Assembly (NCBI GenBank): GCA_014802045.1
Contig: JAAVDA010000020.1
Span: 17,448 to 81,447, forward strand
Length of the DNA stretch: 64,000 nt
Source: Bacteroides sp.
Lineage (GTDB): Bacteria > Bacteroidota > Bacteroidia > Bacteroidales > Muribaculaceae
Direction: 5' to 3'
The notes below the pieces were generated by a model. That model saw only the letters and a program-made list of their open reading frames with translations. It searched no databases and was not told where the DNA came from. The translations under genes were made by a program, and so were the position numbers. Below, piece by piece: positions 8,191 to 17,926 of this stretch (position 1 is the stretch's first letter; the number at the start of each line of letters is the position of its first letter).

Positions 8191-8708
8191 CCGAATGCCT
8201 TTGAATCGTTCATCCACATGCCACGAAGGCGCATGATCTGTTCGAGGAGGTCGCGCCCAACCCCATAACCGCCGGCCATGGGAGAGATATATGTGGCGAT
8301 ACTTTTTATCTCTTCGGCCGCATCGGCGGGAGCTACACGGAGACCAACGTGCATCATCGGTTCGAAGTCGGGGATATCATCGCCGGCATAGGCCACTTCG
8401 TCGGGCATGAGAGAATTGGCCTGCATCCACTCCTCAAGAAGAGGTATCTTGCGCGAAGCTTTAAGATAAATATCCTTTATGCCAAGGGCGGAATAGCGCA
8501 CTCTTATGGCCTCGGAATCGGCTCCGGTGATTATAGCAATCTTAAGGCCACGCTTCACGGCAAGCTGCAAAGCATAGCCGTCTTTTATATTGACCATGCG
8601 CATAGGGTGGCCTGAGGCATCCATCGGAATAGTGGCGGGGCTGAGCACTCCGTCTACATCAAAAACCACCCCTTTGATTTTGCTCAAATCATAGTTTATC
8701 GCACTCAT
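8184..8708 (-). CDS. kdsC: KdsC-type HAD phosphatase (KDO-8-phosphate phosphatase)
   Basis: 174 aa, the small single-domain size of KdsC. HAD motifs: VFDVDGVLS (motif I, nucleophile Asp17 and Asp19), IITGADS (motif II), the Lys in KASRKIPLL and AYAGDDIPDFEPM (motif IV). The tail MAGGYGVGRDLLEQIM is characteristic of KdsC. It removes phosphate from KDO-8-P in the synthesis of the LPS inner-core sugar; related enzymes act on other nonulosonate phosphates. Overlaps the upstream DUF2520 gene by 20 bp and maf by 7 bp, so translation is probably coupled. KdsA/KdsD are not in this window. Confidence 0.88.
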   Translation of the reverse strand: MSAINYDLSKIKGVVFDVDGVLSPATIPMDASGHPMRMVNIKDGYALQLAVKRGLKIAIITGADSEAIRVRYSALGIKDIYLKASRKIPLLEEWMQANSLMPDEVAYAGDDIPDFEPMMHVGLRVAPADAAEEIKSIATYISPMAGGYGVGRDLLEQIMRLRGMWMNDSKAFGW

Positions 8709-9468
8709 GGCCGAAAGATTTCATTATGTCATTTGAGATAAGGCGATAAATCCGGGCATCGTCCGGCGAAAGAGCTTCGATGTGGCCTTGCATGACCCGA
8801 AGATCACCACGGCGTGCTGGGCCGGTCTGGGCATCGGCGGGAGGCATGGCCATAGCCTTACGTGAGGTTTCTTCAATGAGCGGATAGAGCACCGACAGAT
8901 CCGAACCGCTCTCACGGAGAAGACGGTCGGCAATGGCCCACATATGGTTGGTGAAGTTACAGGCAAAAACAGCCGCTGCATGGAGCTTGCGACGACGTGG
9001 GGTGTCGGCCAGCTTCACATCAGAGCTTATGGCCCGGGCTATGCACTCGATGCGGAGTTCGGTATCCGGATTGTTGCCTTCCACATAGACCGGTACAGTC
9101 TCAAGGTCGGTGAGATGCCCGTGGGAAAAGGTCTGGAGGGGATAGAGCACACCATAAGTATCTGTGACCGGAGATAAGGCAGATGCATCCACCGACCCTG
9201 AAGTATGAACCCACAGACCACCGCGATAACCGAGTCCGGAGGCAATTGAGGCTATCGCATCGTCGTGGACAGCAAGAATATAGAGATCGGCATCGGGAAT
9301 GATTTCGTCGAGTTTTCGGGCCACAGAGCTTCCGGGAATACGCGCGGCAAGTTTCTCTGACTTTGAAACAGTGCGGCTCCAAATCTGCACCACTTCAACC
9401 CCGGCGTCATCAAGCGCCGGAGCAAGTGACCAAGCCACATTGCCCGCTCCGAGAACCACACACCTCAT
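8689..9468 (-). CDS. Rossmann-fold/DUF2520 domain protein
   Basis: 259 aa. N-terminal dinucleotide-binding motif VVLGAGNVAWSLAPAL (residues 4-19), then the usual strand VQIWSRT. The C-terminal half (about 120-255) has the DUF2520 signature, with LYPLQTFSHG and HAAAVFACNFTNHMWAIAD. Members resemble NAD(P)-dependent reductases (6-phosphogluconate/pyrroline-carboxylate reductase fold), but the reaction is not established. It overlaps the upstream nitroreductase stop by one base (TAATG) and kdsC by 20 bp. In Bacteroidales this gene is commonly found beside kdsC and maf. Confidence 0.88.
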   Translation of the reverse strand: MRCVVLGAGNVAWSLAPALDDAGVEVVQIWSRTVSKSEKLAARIPGSSVARKLDEIIPDADLYILAVHDDAIASIASGLGYRGGLWVHTSGSVDASALSPVTDTYGVLYPLQTFSHGHLTDLETVPVYVEGNNPDTELRIECIARAISSDVKLADTPRRRKLHAAAVFACNFTNHMWAIADRLLRESGSDLSVLYPLIEETSRKAMAMPPADAQTGPARRGDLRVMQGHIEALSPDDARIYRLISNDIMKSFGHECDKL

Positions 9469-10013
9469 TATTCCTCAACGGCTTTCCAACTGCCGATATG
9501 CACTTTTTCCCAAAAGAGCTTGGCAGTGTCGGCGGGTTTGCGTTCTTCAGCTTTATAGCCGAATGTGATGATACACTCCACCGGGAGTTGTTCGGGAATG
9601 CCGAGCAGCTCGGCCACAAATTCAGAGGCCGGCACACCGTCGGCACGGAAACGGTCTCTCACCTGAATCCAGCAGCTTCCCAACCCGAGAGCGGCAGCCT
9701 GCAGCTGCATATATGATGCGGCAATTGAAGCATCTTCAATCCATGGATCGGTCTTCGAGGGGTCGGCAAGCACCACTACGGCAAGCGCGCAGCCTTTTAT
9801 CGGACCGGCTCCGGAATCCTTACACTCAGCCAGGCGTGAGAGCATCTCCTTATCGTCGACAGCCACAAACTGCCATGAGCGTGAGTTTTTAGAAGTGGGA
9901 GCAAGGAGAGCCGCCTCAAGAATAAGACGAACCTGATCCGGAGTGAGTGATTGCTCGGTGTAGCGGCGGATGCTGCGCCGGTTGACGAGCAAATCATGAA
10001 AATCGTTGGTCAT
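9468..10013 (-). CDS. Nitroreductase family FMN-dependent oxidoreductase
   Basis: 181 aa. The family N-terminus LLVNRRSIRRYTEQSL carries the Arg pair contacting FMN phosphate; ALLAPTSKNSRSWQFVAV and AASYMQLQAAALGLGSCWIQ are the second and third FMN-site motifs. Such enzymes reduce quinones, flavins or nitro compounds with NAD(P)H; the physiological substrate cannot be read here. It lies 24 bp after the HU/SPOR gene and overlaps DUF2520 by one base. A second, more distant nitroreductase is at 30391. Confidence 0.9.
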   Translation of the reverse strand: MTNDFHDLLVNRRSIRRYTEQSLTPDQVRLILEAALLAPTSKNSRSWQFVAVDDKEMLSRLAECKDSGAGPIKGCALAVVVLADPSKTDPWIEDASIAASYMQLQAAALGLGSCWIQVRDRFRADGVPASEFVAELLGIPEQLPVECIITFGYKAEERKPADTAKLFWEKVHIGSWKAVEE

Positions 10014-10037
10014 GATAGTGTGGATTATCGGAATTAA

Positions 10038-11015
10038 TCAGTGTTTGTGGACCCAACCGTCGGGATGGAGCTCACGGAAAGAGGGGTCATCCATAAGCAC
10101 GCGCGCCTCCGCTACAGAAGATCCGGTGGCGGCATAGACCCTACAACGACCCGGAGTTTCGAGCACTGCGAGATTTTCAGACGGACGCTGAGCCACATAG
10201 AGACGCGCCTGGGCGGCCGTCTCATAGGAGGCTACCACGAGGAAATAACGGTCGGCGGGATTCATTCTCACAGATGAGGAAACCACCGGATTCTGAGCCG
10301 ACAGGTTATCGCCGGAAGGAGATGCCGATGTGGTGAGCTCCGCAGCAGGAATGGCCAGATACATCTCTCTCTCTTCCACGGAAGCCTGAACCTCGGGGAG
10401 CACTACAGCATGGGCGGCTGCAATCTCGGGGAGCGAAAGCGAGGCATAGTGACGCCCATCACGCTCCACGAGCACGGGGGTGGACAGCGCCACGCCGAGA
10501 GCCACAAGCACAATCACAGAGGCAGCCACTCGCATGACCCTGCGGAAAGTGGAGAGATAGCGCGAGGGAAGCACTTCGCCGGCCACTTCAGAGGTGTCGT
10601 CGGCGGTTGTGAGACTTATAGCGGGGAATCCATAGAAAGCTCCGGAGGCAATGCAATCGTCTCTGTCGGGGGTAAATTCCATTGTGCCCTCAGAGGTGCG
10701 GGTGAAGGTGCCTACGCGTGGGATTGTCATCACTCCGGCCACATCGTAGACCCTGCGCAGTTCGTCGATGGCCGATGTGACAGCCGACACTGCGGCAGCA
10801 TAGCTGAGCCCTTCCTTTCTGGCCACACTCGAAGCGAGCATCGCATCGTTGTGGCACACAGAGGGATTGAAGCCAAGTGTGCGCGACGGAGGAAACATTA
10901 CGCCGTTTTCTATGCGCGCGCCGATGCGGTGGGCAATAAGCGCACCGAAACCGGGAAGCACCACGCAATCATTGTGGCGAACGAGATACTGAATATGTGG
11001 GATGATTGAAATCAC
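10038..11015 (-). CDS. HU-like (CCDC81-type) and SPOR domain membrane protein
   Basis: 325 aa from GTG 11015 (ISIIPHIQYLVRHNDCVVLP). An ATG at 11051 is in frame, but it lies inside the -33 promoter box, so it cannot be the start if the promoter is right. Residues 1-120 look like two HU-type domains of the CCDC81 kind (NDCVVLPGFGALI, LSYAAAVSAVTSAIDELRRVY, VGTFTRTSEG). A transmembrane helix follows at about 160-180 (VMRVAASVIVLVALGVAL). The last 70 residues form a SPOR domain (YFLVVASYETAAQARLYV), which binds denuded septal peptidoglycan. So: cytoplasmic HU-like part, one membrane pass, periplasmic SPOR. Likely a division-site protein. Confidence 0.85.
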   Translation of the reverse strand: MISIIPHIQYLVRHNDCVVLPGFGALIAHRIGARIENGVMFPPSRTLGFNPSVCHNDAMLASSVARKEGLSYAAAVSAVTSAIDELRRVYDVAGVMTIPRVGTFTRTSEGTMEFTPDRDDCIASGAFYGFPAISLTTADDTSEVAGEVLPSRYLSTFRRVMRVAASVIVLVALGVALSTPVLVERDGRHYASLSLPEIAAAHAVVLPEVQASVEEREMYLAIPAAELTTSASPSGDNLSAQNPVVSSSVRMNPADRYFLVVASYETAAQARLYVAQRPSENLAVLETPGRCRVYAATGSSVAEARVLMDDPSFRELHPDGWVHKH

Positions 11016-11020
11016 GAGTG

Positions 11021-11052
11021 CAAATTTAGCGAGTTTTTGGGAATGTTTCAAA
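11021..11052 (-). promoter_or_regulatory. Consensus Bacteroides promoter for the HU/SPOR operon
   Basis: On the minus strand TTTG (11052-11049), 20-nt spacer, TAAATTTG (11028-11021), then 5 nt (CACTC) to GTG 11015. Both boxes match the Bacteroides -33/-7 consensus exactly. The position predicts a transcript that begins at, or a base or two from, the start codon. Confidence 0.85.
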
Positions 11053-11075
11053 AAAAATCATGCGACGATTCTGTT

Positions 11076-12992
11076 TCAGACAAACATCCGGCTGAGTTCT
11101 TCCATGGTCAGAATGTTCACTACCAGCCGTCCATCAGGAGTATAGTTAGGTGAGGACAATTTGAAGAGATCGCTGATAATTTTTTCCATCTCCTCTTCCG
11201 AAAGAGTTCTTCCGGGCCTTACTGCGGCCGCACGTGCCATAGATAGGGCTATCCTTCGCCTGATAGTGGCAGCCGGTTTTTCGCCCCCCTCGATTTCATC
11301 TTCGATGATGCGGAGAAGGGTGTCTACAGGGTTTATATCGACCAGCACTGAGGGGGCTCCGCTCAGGCTCCAGGCATTGTCGCCGAGAAAAGAGAGGTCA
11401 AAGCCGAGGGCAGTCACTTCGTCGAGCAGCACAGAAAGCACCGCATTCTGCGCGGGAGAGAGAGTGACCACTTCCGGAAACATGATGCGTTGCGACACAA
11501 AGCTATGGTTTTCGGCCATTTCAAGGTAACGGTCGAATAAAATCCTCACATGAGCCCGATGCTGGTCTATAATCATCAGTCCGGATCTTGCGGGTGAGAG
11601 AATATACCGGTTCTTAAGCTGAATGCAGCTCCGACGCATCTCACTGTCGGTTTCCTGACTGTCGAAAATGCCGGCATCATCTGTCGGTTCTACCGGCGAG
11701 GCGGGTTCCACATCGTTGAGACGGCTTCCGCTCACAACAGGAGCCACGGGTGATGAGGTGGCGGAATTGAACTCCTCCATAAGCCGGTCCCAGTCGCTCC
11801 CGGCCGCTCTGAGAGCGTCGCGGCTTCTGAACGATGCCCCTCCCGCAGAGGCCGGACGAAAAGCCGGAGCAGCGACCTCTTCAGTTCCGGCAAAAGGGTT
11901 GTAGTGGGGGTCGAGCTCCACATCGTGGGTGGCGGAAGAGTCTGGATTGAAAAACGGAATCTCAGGGGTGTCGGTAGAATCGAAGTCAATGCCCGGCATA
12001 GCGTTGAAACGTCCGAGCGATTCCTTTACAGCAGCCATGAGAATCTGCCAAACGGCATTTTCGTCTTCAAACTTTATCTCATGCTTTGTGGGATGAATGT
12101 TGACATCTATAGTGGAGGGGTCAACCTCGAAATTGATAAAATATGTGGGGTGTTCGTCGGGACCAATCAGCCTGTCGTAACACTGCATCACCGCCTTATG
12201 GAAATAGGGGTGGCGCATATTGCGTCCGTTGACAAAGAAATATTGCAGAGCATTGCGTTTGCGGGCATTCTGAGGCAGCCCGACAAAGCCTGATATCCTG
12301 ACAATAGAGGTGTCGGTCTCAACCGGTATGAGCTGCTTGTCGAGCGATTTGCCAAACAGCTCCACAATGCGCTGCTTAAGCGAGCCCTTCATGAGATGAT
12401 GGAGAGTGGTGTCATTGCTCACCAGAGAAAACTCGACAGTAGGGTTGACCAGCACCAGGCGCTCGAACTCGCGCATTATATTGGCCAGCTCCACAGAGTC
12501 TTTCTTAAGAAACTTACGGCGTGCCGGAACATTGAAAAAAAGATTTTTCACCATAAGGTTGCTGCCGGGCGTACAAGCTTCCGGCTCCTGACTCTCCACG
12601 CGCGAACCGTTGATGATAAGCCGTGTGCCCACCGTCTCTCCCTGCTTCATGGTGCGGAGATCTATTCTCGCCACCGCTGCTATAGATGCGAGAGCCTCAC
12701 CCCGGAAGCCCATGGTGTGGAGCGCAAACAGGTCGGCGGCCTGAGATATTTTGGATGTGGCATGACGCTCAAAGGCCATACGAGCATCAGTGTCGCTCAT
12801 GCCGCAGCCGTTGTCAATGACCTGAACCAGCGTGCGTCCGGCGTCGCGAATGATAATCTGCACAGAGGTGGCCCCTGCGTCGATAGCATTCTCCACCAGC
12901 TCCTTAACAACAGAAGCCGGACGCTGGATGACTTCGCCTGCGGCTATCTGATTGGCCACAGAGTCGGGTAACAGTCTGATTACGTCACTCAT
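11076..12992 (-). CDS. mutL: DNA mismatch repair protein MutL
   Basis: 638 aa. N-terminal GHKL ATPase motifs: ELVENAIDAGATSV, DNGCGM and GFRGEALASIAAV, then the transducer domain with VNGRNMRHPYF and HPTKHEIKF. A variable linker (about 340-450) leads to the C-terminal dimerisation domain. There the position of the endonuclease motif DQHA(x)2E(x)4E reads DQHRAHVRILFD, with the first Glu replaced by Val, and the usual C-terminal Cys/His motif reads YTPDGR. Hence nicking activity may be absent, as in E. coli MutL. Single gene with its own -7 box at 13021. MutS is not in the window. Confidence 0.97.
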   Translation of the reverse strand: MSDVIRLLPDSVANQIAAGEVIQRPASVVKELVENAIDAGATSVQIIIRDAGRTLVQVIDNGCGMSDTDARMAFERHATSKISQAADLFALHTMGFRGEALASIAAVARIDLRTMKQGETVGTRLIINGSRVESQEPEACTPGSNLMVKNLFFNVPARRKFLKKDSVELANIMREFERLVLVNPTVEFSLVSNDTTLHHLMKGSLKQRIVELFGKSLDKQLIPVETDTSIVRISGFVGLPQNARKRNALQYFFVNGRNMRHPYFHKAVMQCYDRLIGPDEHPTYFINFEVDPSTIDVNIHPTKHEIKFEDENAVWQILMAAVKESLGRFNAMPGIDFDSTDTPEIPFFNPDSSATHDVELDPHYNPFAGTEEVAAPAFRPASAGGASFRSRDALRAAGSDWDRLMEEFNSATSSPVAPVVSGSRLNDVEPASPVEPTDDAGIFDSQETDSEMRRSCIQLKNRYILSPARSGLMIIDQHRAHVRILFDRYLEMAENHSFVSQRIMFPEVVTLSPAQNAVLSVLLDEVTALGFDLSFLGDNAWSLSGAPSVLVDINPVDTLLRIIEDEIEGGEKPAATIRRRIALSMARAAAVRPGRTLSEEEMEKIISDLFKLSSPNYTPDGRLVVNILTMEELSRMFV

Positions 12993-13020
12993 ATCAAAGA
13001 TTGCATAATTTGTGCGATTA

Positions 13021-13028
13021 CAAAATTA
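13021..13028 (-). promoter_or_regulatory. -7 promoter box (TAATTTTG) for mutL
   Basis: TAATTTTG on the minus strand, 28 nt before ATG 12992. Exactly 20 nt upstream is TTTC, one mismatch from the -33 TTTG. Confidence 0.6.
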
Positions 13029-13095
13029 CTACAATCTCCGACTATGCGGAAATCATCTTTTCAACAGAGTGTAGATAAAATGTTGATAACTTTTT

Positions 13096-14847
13096 TCAGT
13101 AGGTGGGAAGCACCTTTCGCTTCACCTCTTTCTTGGGCGCGGTTTCGGGCATCGGTGGAGCGGAATGCATAAGCTCGTCCATAGCAGCCGGCACTATAAA
13201 CACATCTTCGGGCGATGTGGGACGAATAGACTCATACCAGAAGAATTTCGGCAGGAAATAGCTGTTTTTCTTAGCCAGATAGAGAGGCACCACCCTTGCG
13301 GTTGTGGCAGGACGGAAATGGACGCTTTCGATGTCATTGTTAAGGAAATAGGCATCCATCTCAGAGCTCTCCACATAGGAATACTTATTGTAGGTTGAAT
13401 CCGCCTCCATCGGAAACATGATGAGCTGCACGGTGCCTTCTACGAAAAGCCGTCGCACGGTCGAGTCATTGAACCACACGGTCATGTCGTCGCCGCTCAT
13501 CTGCTGATAGCAGTCTTCGTCGATATGCTCTGCCATGAAACCAAACTGGGGCAGACGAGCCCAATCGACAGTGGAATCGTTGATATGCACGTGGATAACA
13601 TTGCCGAACACCTGACGGTTGTCGCTCCACACCACCGGATGGTGAAACATCTTCATGAGCGAATCGCGGTCGGAAGCGCTCAGGGAGTCACACACTCCCT
13701 GAAGATCACGTCGATAGAACCTCACCCTATGGTAAAGATTGGTTATATGGGTGGAATCAGGCTCCATATAGGCAAAAACAGTGTCGCCATGCATATAGAG
13801 AGTGTCGGCGCGGGAATATTCCTTAACGAGCGCACGACCGGTGACGAACGCACTATCCGTCAAATCATTGTAGAAACCATAATCACCGGATATCGACGAT
13901 TTGCGAGCCGAATCGGTGAGCACCATATTGCCGAACGCCTCGCCCACTCCCCTGTCGCGGTCATAAAAAAGAGTGTCGCCGGTCAGAGTGTTGCCACGTC
14001 TTGTCACCACGAGCGACCGTTTATAGAGATCAGCGATACCATTGTCGGTGTTGTATTTGCCCGACGATGAGAGAATGTCGCCATCGGCCGAGGTGATTAC
14101 GGTAGGAGCCACCAGTTCCGCTATATGGGTGTCGGTGTTATATTCGAGAGAGTCGGTGGCCATGCGGAGAGTGTCGGAGCCGTTGAGACTCTTCAGGCGC
14201 ACATTGCGGCTGAAATAGGCATATTTGGTGTCGGGATGATATTCGCCATCGAGCGAGGTGAGCTCATTCTGCCTATCGGTGAGCACACCTCCCACCTGAT
14301 AATAGCCCACATTGGCGGCCAAGTCGTAGTTGAACACATCAGTGCGGAGCATCACATCACGGTTGATGAGCCTCACCTTGTTGCCCGGATCGGCATATAG
14401 CACCGCAAGTTCGGTGGCTCCTTCATATTCGAGATCGTCGGCATAGACAAAGAGAGTGTCGCCCTGCTCCATGCGCACATTGCCAAATGCGTCAAATGAA
14501 TTGGCCATCTCATAGAAGTGGGCGCTATCGCAATACATATACATGTCGTTCTTGCGAAACACCACATTGCCTGTCAGCACCTGATACTGGTCTTCGGGGT
14601 CGAGGTCGGGCTGCTCGTCGTAGCTCCACACATCGGCATGCTCCAGAAACACCTTGTCGTCCTGATAGCGGTTGGCTCCGGGAATCTGAGGGACGATGAC
14701 GCGCGACGAATCAGGCTCCGGAGGGAGCGGAACTACGGCCGCGGGCATGGATGCGGCAATCCATGCCGGCAGACACACAGCCGCCACCGCCACAAGAGCG
14801 GAATAAAACATGCCGCGCCGTGACACCGACCCACGCATCGACGACAT
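13096..14847 (-). CDS. OstA/LptA-like LPS transport-associated protein
   Basis: 583 aa. N-terminal membrane or signal segment at about 12-33. From residue 60 on it has repeated beta-jellyroll strands of the OstA/LptA type, each centred on phrases such as LTGNVVFRKNDMYMYCDSAH, FGNVRMEQGDTLFVYADDL and VTRRGNTLTGDTLFYDRDRG. LptA-type proteins bridge LPS from inner to outer membrane; this long form is standard in Bacteroidetes, where it is annotated OstA-like. Its ATG overlaps the upstream surA-like stop by one base (TAATG), so the two are coupled and both act in outer-membrane biogenesis. There is no typical terminator in the 40 bp after it. Confidence 0.85.
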   Translation of the reverse strand: MSSMRGSVSRRGMFYSALVAVAAVCLPAWIAASMPAAVVPLPPEPDSSRVIVPQIPGANRYQDDKVFLEHADVWSYDEQPDLDPEDQYQVLTGNVVFRKNDMYMYCDSAHFYEMANSFDAFGNVRMEQGDTLFVYADDLEYEGATELAVLYADPGNKVRLINRDVMLRTDVFNYDLAANVGYYQVGGVLTDRQNELTSLDGEYHPDTKYAYFSRNVRLKSLNGSDTLRMATDSLEYNTDTHIAELVAPTVITSADGDILSSSGKYNTDNGIADLYKRSLVVTRRGNTLTGDTLFYDRDRGVGEAFGNMVLTDSARKSSISGDYGFYNDLTDSAFVTGRALVKEYSRADTLYMHGDTVFAYMEPDSTHITNLYHRVRFYRRDLQGVCDSLSASDRDSLMKMFHHPVVWSDNRQVFGNVIHVHINDSTVDWARLPQFGFMAEHIDEDCYQQMSGDDMTVWFNDSTVRRLFVEGTVQLIMFPMEADSTYNKYSYVESSEMDAYFLNNDIESVHFRPATTARVVPLYLAKKNSYFLPKFFWYESIRPTSPEDVFIVPAAMDELMHSAPPMPETAPKKEVKRKVLPTY

Positions 14848-16214
14848 TATTCGGCTGATTTCTCCTTAATCCAACCCTTGTGGGTGAACTCACAGTTGCG
14901 CCATCCGTCTTCGATGCGCACATATGTCTGGTCTATCTTTTTCTGAAGCCACTCTTCGATTATCTTGTTTTGCATGGATGTTTCATACATGCCCTTGATA
15001 GTCTGATAGTCGTCGGAAAGATTAGCCTTATGGCCCTCGATACGGTTGGTGAGCTTCACTATGGCCACTACCTCACGGTTGAGTTTAGGATCTATCATTA
15101 CAAACGATTCGGAGATTTCACCGGGCTGCATATCGTTAATCTTGCGGGCCACTTCCTGAGGGAGGTCTTCCATCTGGAAACGGGTGGTGCCATTCTCGTT
15201 GTTGACCATCACACCACGGTTGGCACGGGTGTCTTTATCCTGCGATAGCACCACAGCTTGCTCGAATGTGTACTTATGATTGTCTATGATATCAGCGCGG
15301 AGAGAGTCGAGCCGGCGGGTGGCATCAGTGAGGTCATTGGCCGACACTTTCGGACGAAGCATGATGTGGCGGGTGTTGATGCGGTCGCCACGCTTCTCTA
15401 TGAGCTGAATGATGTGGAAACCATATTCACTCTCCACGATTTTCGACACCTTTTTGGGGTCGTTGAGATTGAAAGCCACAGCGGCATACTCGGGATCCAA
15501 GCGGCCACGCCCCATGAATCCGGTCTCACCGCCGCGCACAGCCGTACCCTGGTCTTCGGAATAAAGCACCGCGAGGGTAGAAAATTCGCTTTCCCCGCTA
15601 TTGACACGCTCGGCATAGTCGCGCAGACGAGCCTTCACATCTTCGATTTCCTGACGGGGAATGACGGGATTGACGGTGATAATCTGCACCTCAACCTGCA
15701 TAGGCACATAGGGGATACTGTCGGCAGGGAGTTTGTCGAAGTATTTTCTGACGTCGGAAGGAGTGACTTTCAGATCCTTGGTGAGCGAACGCTGCACCTC
15801 GCGCACACGATAGTTGTTGCGAATCATTTCGGTCATCTGAGAGCGCATCTCGGCCAGAGGCTTATGATAATATTCTTCCATCTTCTCCCTTGAGCCGAGC
15901 ATGGCGATATACTGGTTGATGCGGGCATCGACCTCGGCCATGACCATCGCATCAGACACCTCCACGGTGTCCATATCGGCCTGATGAAGATAGAGCTTCT
16001 CAACAGCAAGCATCTCCGGCACTATGCAATAGGGGTCGCCGGGAAGATTGGTTTTCTCATACATGAGATTGTTGTATTGCTCCTCAATCTCGGATTTCCA
16101 TATCGGTTGGTCGCCGACAACCCACGCAACCTCCTCGGCCACGTTATTCTGAGCAAACGCCACCGTAGCCGCAATGGCTGTCATGGCGCTGAAAAATATT
16201 CTGCGTAAGTTCAT
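14847..16214 (-). CDS. SurA-like peptidyl-prolyl isomerase/periplasmic chaperone
   Basis: 455 aa from ATG 16214 (MNLRRIFFSAMTAIAATVAFAQ), which gives a clean signal peptide; the longer frame to 16253 would start upstream of the -7 box. The N-terminal SurA-type helical domain is followed by two parvulin domains, around 170-270 (AVRGGETGFMGRGRLDPEY) and 270-375 (INTRHIMLRPKVSAND). SurA escorts unfolded barrel proteins to BamA, which is also in the window (43258). Cotranscribed with the OstA-like gene. Confidence 0.9.
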   Translation of the reverse strand: MNLRRIFFSAMTAIAATVAFAQNNVAEEVAWVVGDQPIWKSEIEEQYNNLMYEKTNLPGDPYCIVPEMLAVEKLYLHQADMDTVEVSDAMVMAEVDARINQYIAMLGSREKMEEYYHKPLAEMRSQMTEMIRNNYRVREVQRSLTKDLKVTPSDVRKYFDKLPADSIPYVPMQVEVQIITVNPVIPRQEIEDVKARLRDYAERVNSGESEFSTLAVLYSEDQGTAVRGGETGFMGRGRLDPEYAAVAFNLNDPKKVSKIVESEYGFHIIQLIEKRGDRINTRHIMLRPKVSANDLTDATRRLDSLRADIIDNHKYTFEQAVVLSQDKDTRANRGVMVNNENGTTRFQMEDLPQEVARKINDMQPGEISESFVMIDPKLNREVVAIVKLTNRIEGHKANLSDDYQTIKGMYETSMQNKIIEEWLQKKIDQTYVRIEDGWRNCEFTHKGWIKEKSAE

Positions 16215-16234
16215 AAAAGTGACAAATATGAGGG

Positions 16235-16242
16235 CAAAATTA
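16235..16242 (-). promoter_or_regulatory. -7 promoter box (TAATTTTG) for the surA-like/ostA-like pair
   Basis: TAATTTTG on the minus strand 20 nt before ATG 16214. No clear -33 box. Its position favours the 16214 start over 16253. Confidence 0.5.
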
Positions 16243-16306
16243 ATAAAATTCACTGACCTGCAGGACAGACCTCCATAAACTTATGTGAATTTAACATTTT
16301 GAGACG

Positions 16307-16339
16307 AAAAAAAGGAGCCTTTCCACACGGAAAGACTCC
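16307..16339 (-). terminator. Intrinsic terminator after guaB
   Basis: On the minus strand a hairpin GGAGTCTTTCC-GTGT-GGAAAGGCTCC (one G-U type pair) is followed directly by seven T. It lies 40 bp after the guaB stop at 16381. Confidence 0.88.
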
Positions 16340-16380
16340 AAACTAACCCATTAAAAAAAATAAATGAAGAAAAAAATGTC

Positions 16381-17865
<1,485 letters not shown>

Positions 17866-17889
17866 TTATGCTGGATTTTTTATTGCATG

Positions 17890-17922
17890 CAAAGATACGC
17901 ATTTATTTTGAATGCCGCCAAA
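17890..17922 (-). promoter_or_regulatory. Consensus Bacteroides promoter for guaB
   Basis: Minus strand TTTG (17922-17919), 21-nt spacer, TATCTTTG (17897-17890), then a leader of about 30 nt to ATG 17859. The -33 box lies just beyond the end of the upstream lipoprotein gene (stop at 17927). Confidence 0.85.
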
Positions 17923-17926
17923 AAAC

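Noticed and set aside
9468-10013. Treating the two nitroreductases (9468 and 30391) as recent duplicates
   Set aside because: They differ in length (181 and 248 aa) and belong to different subfamilies by their N- and C-terminal motifs.
11016-11051. N-terminal extension of the HU/SPOR protein to ATG 11051
   Set aside because: The ATG overlaps the exact -33 box of its promoter, so it would not be transcribed from it.
16215-16253. Longer SurA-like N-terminus from 16253
   Set aside because: It would run through the -7 box and would spoil the signal peptide that starts at 16214.
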